Assembly (NCBI RefSeq): GCF_004379255.2
Contig: NC_056033.1
Coordinates: forward strand, 8,040,172-8,104,171
Origin: Salvia splendens
Lineage: Eukaryota; Streptophyta; Magnoliopsida; Lamiales; Lamiaceae
Direction: 5' to 3'
DNA: 64,000 nucleotides
Shown in pieces: positions 56,313 to 64,000 of this stretch; within the stretch, counting starts at the first letter, position 1, and the number at the start of each line of letters is the position of its first letter. The notes beneath the pieces are model-generated. The model was not told the DNA's origin, did not search any database, and saw nothing but the letters and a program-made list of their open reading frames with translations. Made by a program: the position numbers and the translations under genes.

Positions 56313-56567
56313 GAAAAGGGGAAGTATCAATAAGCATTAAAGAAGAATATAGTTCCAAGAATGGAGTTCCAAGAAGCATTGAAGATGTGCATGCATTGTT
56401 CCAATAGAAGTGTAGTTCCATGAATATACATTTATTGTAGGATCTCAAAAGTCACCAACATCCCTATAAATATATGGGTGTTGAGTACCATTTCATCATT
56501 CAATCAAAATACAATAATCTTCTCCCATTGCTTTCTTCTCTAAATATGTTGTCTATACCATTTAACA
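56307..56567 (+). repeat. 3' LTR of the CYP716A-resident Copia element
   Basis: 261 bp, one base different from the 5' LTR. The polyprotein stop codon lies in its first six bases. Confidence 0.93.
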
Positions 56568-57553
56568 CTATCTTGCTGAATATCCCCACATTTATGATGG
56601 GGTTTTCAAAGGTAACAAAACAATATTTTCCACTAACTTTTCTTCAAATTTCTTAAAACTCGTACCAAGTCAAATTTATGGACGGAGGGAGTATCAAATA
56701 GGCCAACAAGTTAATTCAGTTTCTAGCTAACCCTCTGTTTTGAAACAGAACAAATGGCAATTGCGGAAACAAAAGGGTGTGATGAGCTTCTAACATGGGA
56801 GGATATTGAGAAGATGAAGTACTCATGGAACGTTGCGCGTGAATCACTTAGGCTGACTCCGCCTGCACAAGGAGCCTTCAGAGAAACCACAACAGACTTC
56901 ACTTATGCAGGTTTCACCATTCCTAAAGGATGGAAGGTAAAAACTAAACTCTACCTGGATAATTAAGCTAAAAATTGCTATTTTAGAGAGGTTACAAACT
57001 ATTTCTATTCACCCAAACTTGCAGACGTTCTGGACGGTGCATTCGTCCCACAAGAACCCCAAATACTTCCCAGAGCCGGAAAAGTTTGATCCATCGCGGT
57101 TTGAGGGGAGTGGTCCAGCGCCCTACACGTTCGTTCCGTTTGGGGGAGGGCCAAGAATGTGCCCCGGGAAAGAGTATGCTAGGCTTGAAGTGCTGGTTTT
57201 CATGCACAATGTGGTGAGGAGGTTCAAAATGGAGAAGGCAATCCCTAATGAGAAGATGGTTTTCTATGCTTCGCCTACGCCGGTTCATGGCCTTCCAGTT
57301 CATCTTCGCCCTCATAAAAACTAGCTACATCCGCTATTCACTGCTTTCACATGCATTTCTTTCTTTTCTGTTTGTGTTTGCTAATAATCTACCAATGTAG
57401 AGCTTTCAATATTGACATAATGAAATAAACAAAAGTAGTATATACAAATTACAAAGAGGGTGCTGGAGAGGTAAGTTGTAGGACATAAAAAAAAATTTGA
57501 AGATTACATTTGTCAGAAACATATACAAAAAAAGTGAAAAAATGGAGTGAAAT

Positions 57554-59677
<2,124 letters not shown>

Positions 59678-61558
59678 CTTAATTCCTCTCCACTTTTTTG
59701 CCCTTCACCTGTTTTTGTTTCTCTCTCTCTCTTTTTTTTTGGAGGAATGCAACTAATTTTTTGTTTTTGGTTAACGCTATTTGGCGGGTTTTGTTTTGTG
59801 GCACTCACTTCTTTTTCGCTTTGGAATACTTTTATGCTATTAATATATTCAGTTGCTAATAATGGAGTTTGAATTTATAAAATTGCCACATTTCACTCTA
59901 GCTTTACACAAGAATCATCCCAAACAAATGTAATTGCCAATTTGCCATATACTGATCTAACGACATTATTTTATTGGTCAAGAATGTTGTAACTACAAAA
60001 AAAGTGATGCGAGTTGCTTTACCACTGCATTTTCTTATTTATCAATTATTATCATTTATTATATAAATGGAGACCATTCTATACAGTTTTGGGCCTTTGG
60101 CGGAAAACATTACTACTGTATTTCATATCACCAAAAGGTTCTGTTAGAAGATCTCCAAAAATAAAAAATTTAGAATTAATTAAAAACAAAAAAATTAAGA
60201 TTAATTAAACAAATTTATAATATTGAAAAATAATCAAATCAAATCATAATCAAAGTTAAATTTGGCTATAAATTATTTTGATAATTAAATTTTAATTTTT
60301 ATTATTAATATATTATAAAATTTCATAGTACTACCTATGTCCCACAATAAAAGTCACATTTTATTATTAAGTTTGTTCTATAATATGAGTCATATTTCAC
60401 TTTAACTAGAAATGGTAAATAAATCTCACATTCCACTAACTCACTTCTCTCTCAATCTATTATAAAACCAATATAAAAAAATGGATCATATATTCCACTA
60501 ACTTTTTCAACCTACTATTATCTACATTTCGTAAACTCGTACCCACACCAAATGTAACTCCTATTGGGGGACGAAGGCAGTAATAGTTTAAGAGAAAGAG
60601 AAAGGTGGTTTGACATAAAATAATTGAAAAAATGAAATGAAAAATATCATTTCAAATACTTAAACTATAAAGAAAATATCATATTCAATACTACTAGAGA
60701 GATGGAAAAAGTATTATATTTAGTACCTCGATATGAAAGTTCAAAAATGCTCTTAATTCTTTAGGGAGCATTTTTTATGCAAAATTGTGATGATTACCTA
60801 TAATAATTTTTAAAGTTCAGCGAAATGCATAATTAAGAAATCATTGGCATACTTCACTATATTTTTATTTACGTTTACTGAAATTTAACACTGCAAAATC
60901 ACCTATATTTTTTAAAGTTCGTTTCCGCATAGCACCTTATGCAATCAACTTCATAAAATTAATAGTCACTTAAATTATGAAATTTAGTCCAAAATTAAAA
61001 TATTAAATCAAGAATCTTCAATATTTACAATAGTCTCTTTTATATACTCCACAAAATTAAAGATAATATTTTGTATATAGATAAAATCATTGAGTAAATT
61101 TTTATTTTTTTTTAAAAATCATTGAGTAAAATTGAAACTTCGTGATTTAATATTTCAACTTTAAACTAATGGAACACTTCAGAATTGACTAAAATTTAGT
61201 ATGATTTTAAATTTTAATTAGCTATTAACACCAGTGTATAATCCTATGTGATAAATGATGATTTCCCTATTTATTGTTGAAATATTACTACTAATTATGT
61301 TACAAACTCAAGAAACATTAGAGTCAGCATTTTCTATTTGGAATTTTGAAACAAATGAAAAGGCTTAAATGAGGATTAGGTGAAAAACGTGGAATTTTAC
61401 TCGTAAGGATAATCGTATTAGCAGACCATTAGCTGTTCATTGAGAAATAAAAATTAAATTTGAAATTAGCTGGCTAGTAAATACTCATTCAATAATCAAT
61501 ATATTGATTGAATTCATTCCAGAATTTCGAATTTTCTTTCAACTACAAATTTCTCTAC
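59678..61558. other. Divergent intergenic region between the kinase and cyclophilin genes
   Basis: Holds the kinase promoter on the left and the cyclophilin promoter on the right, with AT-rich DNA and one Stowaway-like MITE (60331-60580). No further gene is recognised. Confidence 0.4.
60331..60580. mobile_element. Stowaway-like MITE, 250 bp
   Basis: Left CTACCTATGTCCCACAATAAA, right inverted CTGCCTTCGTCCCCCAATAGG, flanked by TA at 60329-60330 and 60581-60582. Confidence 0.7.
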
Positions 61559-61627
61559 AGTGGAACGGAGAAAAGAAACGAACAAAATTTTGAAGTGGAG
61601 TAAAATTTAAGGCGGTCGTCAATTTTC

Positions 61628-61714
61628 CTTCTTCGACTGCGGAATTCGCCGATAATTTTGTTCGGAGATATTTGAAGAATTTTATTCATCGCTTCTTCGA
61701 CTGCGGAATTCGCC
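61628..61714. repeat. 23-bp direct repeat in the cyclophilin 5' UTR
   Basis: CTTCTTCGACTGCGGAATTC plus CGCC occurs at 61628-61650 and again at 61692-61714, 41 bp apart, just before the probable UTR intron donor. Confidence 0.75.
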
Positions 61715-61734
61715 CTAGCATAGATCAGGATCAG

Positions 61735-62022
61735 GTATTCTTCTCCTTTGAATTTTGTAAACCCTTAATCTCGTTACCGATTACTTATTTTTCTCGTTCA
61801 TTTTCTTAAATTTGGACTAGTCTAGCTTATAAGTTGTGAGGTTTTAAGACTTTTCCGAACTCTCCGTTCATAATCGGAATGTTAGATTCTTATATTGCGA
61901 ATAATTTCGCGTGGATTTAAAGTAGGATGTTGATTTCCGGTGTTTTCGATGTGGCGTTGAAGTATGCTGGCGTTGAATCTTAGGTTTTGTTTGTGCGCTG
62001 CCGATGCTTTTTTAAATTTCAG
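61735..62022 (+). other. Probable 5' UTR intron of the cyclophilin gene
   Basis: Donor CAG|GTATTC at 61735 and acceptor TAAATTTCAG ending 62022, 60 bp before the ATG. Inferred from splice consensus and the drop in coding-like sequence. Confidence 0.5.
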
Positions 62023-62081
62023 TGGTTGATGCGTGATTTAGTTCTGTAGAGCTAGAGATTTGTAGTTTGTCTCCGATCATA

Positions 62082-63981
62082 ATGGCGAGGATCAAACCCC
62101 AAGCTCTCTTACAACAGAGTAAGAAGAAGAAGGGGCCAAGTCGAGTCAGTGTTGTTACAATTGCAATTTACGGCCTGATTGTTGTTGTTGTGGCGTTTTT
62201 TCTTTTTGCTTCCTACAGACACTGGACTCGAAGGTATTATTTCTGCCTTCTCCTTTTATCTTTTGTTATATTTTTGAATGCTCAGTTGCAGTTTCAGTAA
62301 ACTATTTATGATTGGTTTTTCTGATTTAAATGTCGTGGACGAGATAAATTTCATGAGAATATGTTGACCTAAGATGGTCTTTGTTAACATGAGAGTGTTT
62401 AGGTTGATTTCTTTGGTACTCGTAGTGTAACTAGCGTTACATAAACATATTTTTGTTAAGTACATTTTGTCTATAGTCTATTGTAAAATGTGTGGCCTTC
62501 ACATCTCGTTGAACCAAAATCGACCAATTGATGTCCAACATGTAAGAACTATGAGAATGCTGAAGGAGTAAGTGTAGGATAAGTAGTTAAAAAATATTTA
62601 TGATCCATATGTTATAGTCATTCTGCTAAAACATAAGGTTTATAAATGACCTATACATTGTTTTTCTTACCTCTCTTCTTTGTTTCCTCAGATCAAAATA
62701 CCCGATAGAGGATACATTCTCAAGTGCAGAGGTACAGTTGAAGGCTTGAAGCAAAATAATTTCTGCACTAATACTTAGTTTACTTTGAAAATGAAGTTAT
62801 GGCGGTGCTGCTGATTTTATGGTCATATGTTTGTTTTTCTTGATGTGAAAAGCATCATACGAACTTCCTTCCTAAATCACATCACTTATGCTCTTGTATT
62901 TATTTTTACCATTTTCTTCTGAAATTGTATTTGTGTGTTTTTGCAGCATGATAGTTCATTTGGAGATTCAAAGAAAATTAACATCCCCAAATATGCTGTA
63001 AGTTTCTTGATACATTTTCCGATTAATAGATTAACTGATCAGTAGTTTCGCTACATTGAATATTTTCATGATGCGGTAAGATTTTGTGAACATTTATTTT
63101 TATACATCTCATAGTTTCATAGCTGCAAATTTTATTGAGTTTCTGTTCTGGTGTCAGTTTCTATGTAAGCAAACAGTTTCTATTAATGGCATAGTTTTAG
63201 TTTAAACGGTTTGGCACTAAAATAAATTTCCTTGCTATTGTTGGCCTTGGCAGTTCTCCGTTCCTTGGTTTTCAATCTGTTCTTTTTAATTTTTCTTTGC
63301 CTTTCCTGCAATATGCTTACACATGCATTAACAGGTATTACAAACCTCAAAAGGCTCGGTTACTGTGGAACTCTACAAGGAAGGCTCTCCTGAAGTTGTC
63401 AATGAATTTGTTCAGGCATGGTGTGTTCCCTGCTGATTACTCGACCTATAACTACCCTGCTAAAGTTATTTTACTTGATCTTATGTTCGTAAGCATAATC
63501 TAGCCAAGTTGGTGCTTAAGATATTCTAATCTGCTGTTACATTTTCTAAAATTTCAATTTCTGAAATCTCAATGTGCATGATTTCATTATCCATTGTAAT
63601 TTGCAGCCAGAATGGCCACTTCAAAGGAATGCTCTTTAACCATGTAATAAAAAACTTTGTAATTCATGGAGGTGATGCTAATAGACCTGGATCTACTGAA
63701 GATTGGACTTCTAGGGGAAAGCATTACAATCAACTCGATACCAGGTCAGCCTTATGCAAGATCTCACATGCTCTCTCAGAGTCAACTTACTCTTGGAAAC
63801 TATATCTACTGATGTCATATGTTTTTATAGCCTGAAGCATGAAGCTTTTATGCTGGGCACTTCCAAGATGAGACCTGATGGTGGGGGATTTGACCTTTTC
63901 ATTACAACAGCACCTATACCTGATCTAAATGATAAAATCAATGTATTCGGACGTGTTATAAAGGGTGAAGATGTAGTCCAG
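62082..63981 (+). CDS. CYP21-4: Peptidyl-prolyl cis-trans isomerase, CYP21-4-type; continues past the right edge
   Basis: Exons 62082-62233, 62692-62731, 62947-62997, 63335-63420, 63607-63744 and 63831-63981 join in phase (206 codons so far); a donor GT follows at 63982. The N-terminus [20 protein letters not shown] is basic and precedes a hydrophobic anchor ([20 protein letters not shown]), giving a type II membrane protein. The cyclophilin fold begins [20 protein letters not shown], with [20 protein letters not shown] and [20 protein letters not shown]. The usual RIIPxFMCQGGD segment is replaced by [12 protein letters not shown], so the active-site Arg and Phe pattern differs from canonical cyclophilins, as in plant CYP21-4 proteins, which are Golgi-located. 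The C-terminal exon(s) are outside the window. Confidence 0.88.
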
Positions 63982-64000
63982 GTAAAATCTCTTGCCTACT

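Larger units (their letters stand above)
51106..56567 (+). mobile_element. Intact, young Ty1/Copia retrotransposon inside CYP716A
   Basis: 261-bp LTRs at 51106-51366 and 56307-56567 (TGTTGAGAAAAGG ... TTTAACA) differ at one base (GGAG against GAAG). The target duplication CTATC is perfect (51101-51105, 56568-56572). TGGTATCAGAGC directly after the 5' LTR is the initiator-Met tRNA primer-binding site. GAGGGGGAG before the 3' LTR is the purine tract. One uninterrupted polyprotein lies inside. It runs in the same direction as the host gene. Confidence 0.97.
50199..57324 (+). pseudogene. CYP716A: CYP716A cytochrome P450, interrupted by a young Copia insertion
   Basis: Coding pieces: 50199-51105, 56573-56611, 56749-56936 and 57025-57324, a total of 1,434 bp (477 residues plus stop) once the insertion and one copy of its duplication are set aside. 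The start MEASLPYLVPLFLIPLSLYL is a membrane anchor, chosen over an upstream in-frame ATG at 50136 by its likeness to the 9422 copy and its place after the TATA box. Then LPPGSKGWPMVGENMEF, the I-helix with FETTSSAVTAV, the K-helix region [19 protein letters not shown] and heme-binding [20 protein letters not shown]716A enzymes are ER-bound triterpene oxidases, often at C-28 of beta-amyrin-type skeletons. I see no other damage. The insertion follows codon 302 and brings in a stop within the LTR. Confidence 0.92.

Overview
This is nuclear DNA of a eudicot plant. Protein-coding genes are split by short GT-AG introns, the intergenic DNA is AT-rich, and more than half of the window is transposable elements (Copia, Ty3/gypsy Tat-type and chromovirus, PIF/Harbinger, hAT, Stowaway and Tourist-like MITEs). 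The CYP716-type P450s and the repeat style would suit an asterid such as a Lamiales species, but I cannot name the species from sequence alone.

Layout. 1-3093 (minus): 5' part of a MUCI70-type DUF616 glycosyltransferase gene, running off the left edge. 3405-4815: Harbinger-derived and nested MITE debris. 5904-6407 (minus): a small four-exon gene for a secreted cysteine-rich GASA/snakin-like peptide that stops early. 7891-9422 (minus): a broken CYP716 P450 with a Tourist MITE abutting its stop codon. 9498-11440: a Harbinger element. 11495-12065: a hAT MITE. 13192-18118: a very young, internally deleted Copia element. 18571-30127: a Tat-type gypsy element with a spliced antisense gene and a strange duplicated flank. 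32344-35226 (minus): a short nonautonomous relative of that element carrying a 17-copy 39-bp array. 35925-36956: nested MITEs. 37149-43860 (minus): a chromovirus whose terminal repeats extend into gag. 47079-48341: a VND7-like NAC gene. 50199-57324: a CYP716A P450 interrupted by an intact, very young Copia element (51106-56567). 57554-59677 (minus): a CPK4/11-type calcium-dependent protein kinase. 62082-63981: the 5' part of a CYP21-4-type cyclophilin that runs off the right edge.

How the genes relate. The host genes are unlinked in function: a cell-wall or Golgi glycosyltransferase, a secreted peptide, a triterpene-type P450 pair, a xylem vessel regulator, a calcium sensor kinase and a Golgi cyclophilin. 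The two CYP716 copies lie in opposite orientation about 40 kb apart, and both are disabled as they stand: one by deletion and frameshifts, one by a recent retrotransposon insertion.

Most notable points: the Copia insertion in CYP716A (LTRs differ at one base, perfect 5-bp target duplication); a perfect solo LTR plus 921 bp of flank repeated on both sides of the Tat element, which is either a real rearrangement or two haplotypes merged in assembly; the truncated GASA-like gene; a UAG codon in a leaky-stop context between protease and RT of the Tat element; and its antisense spliced gene. I did not find a clearly new host system.
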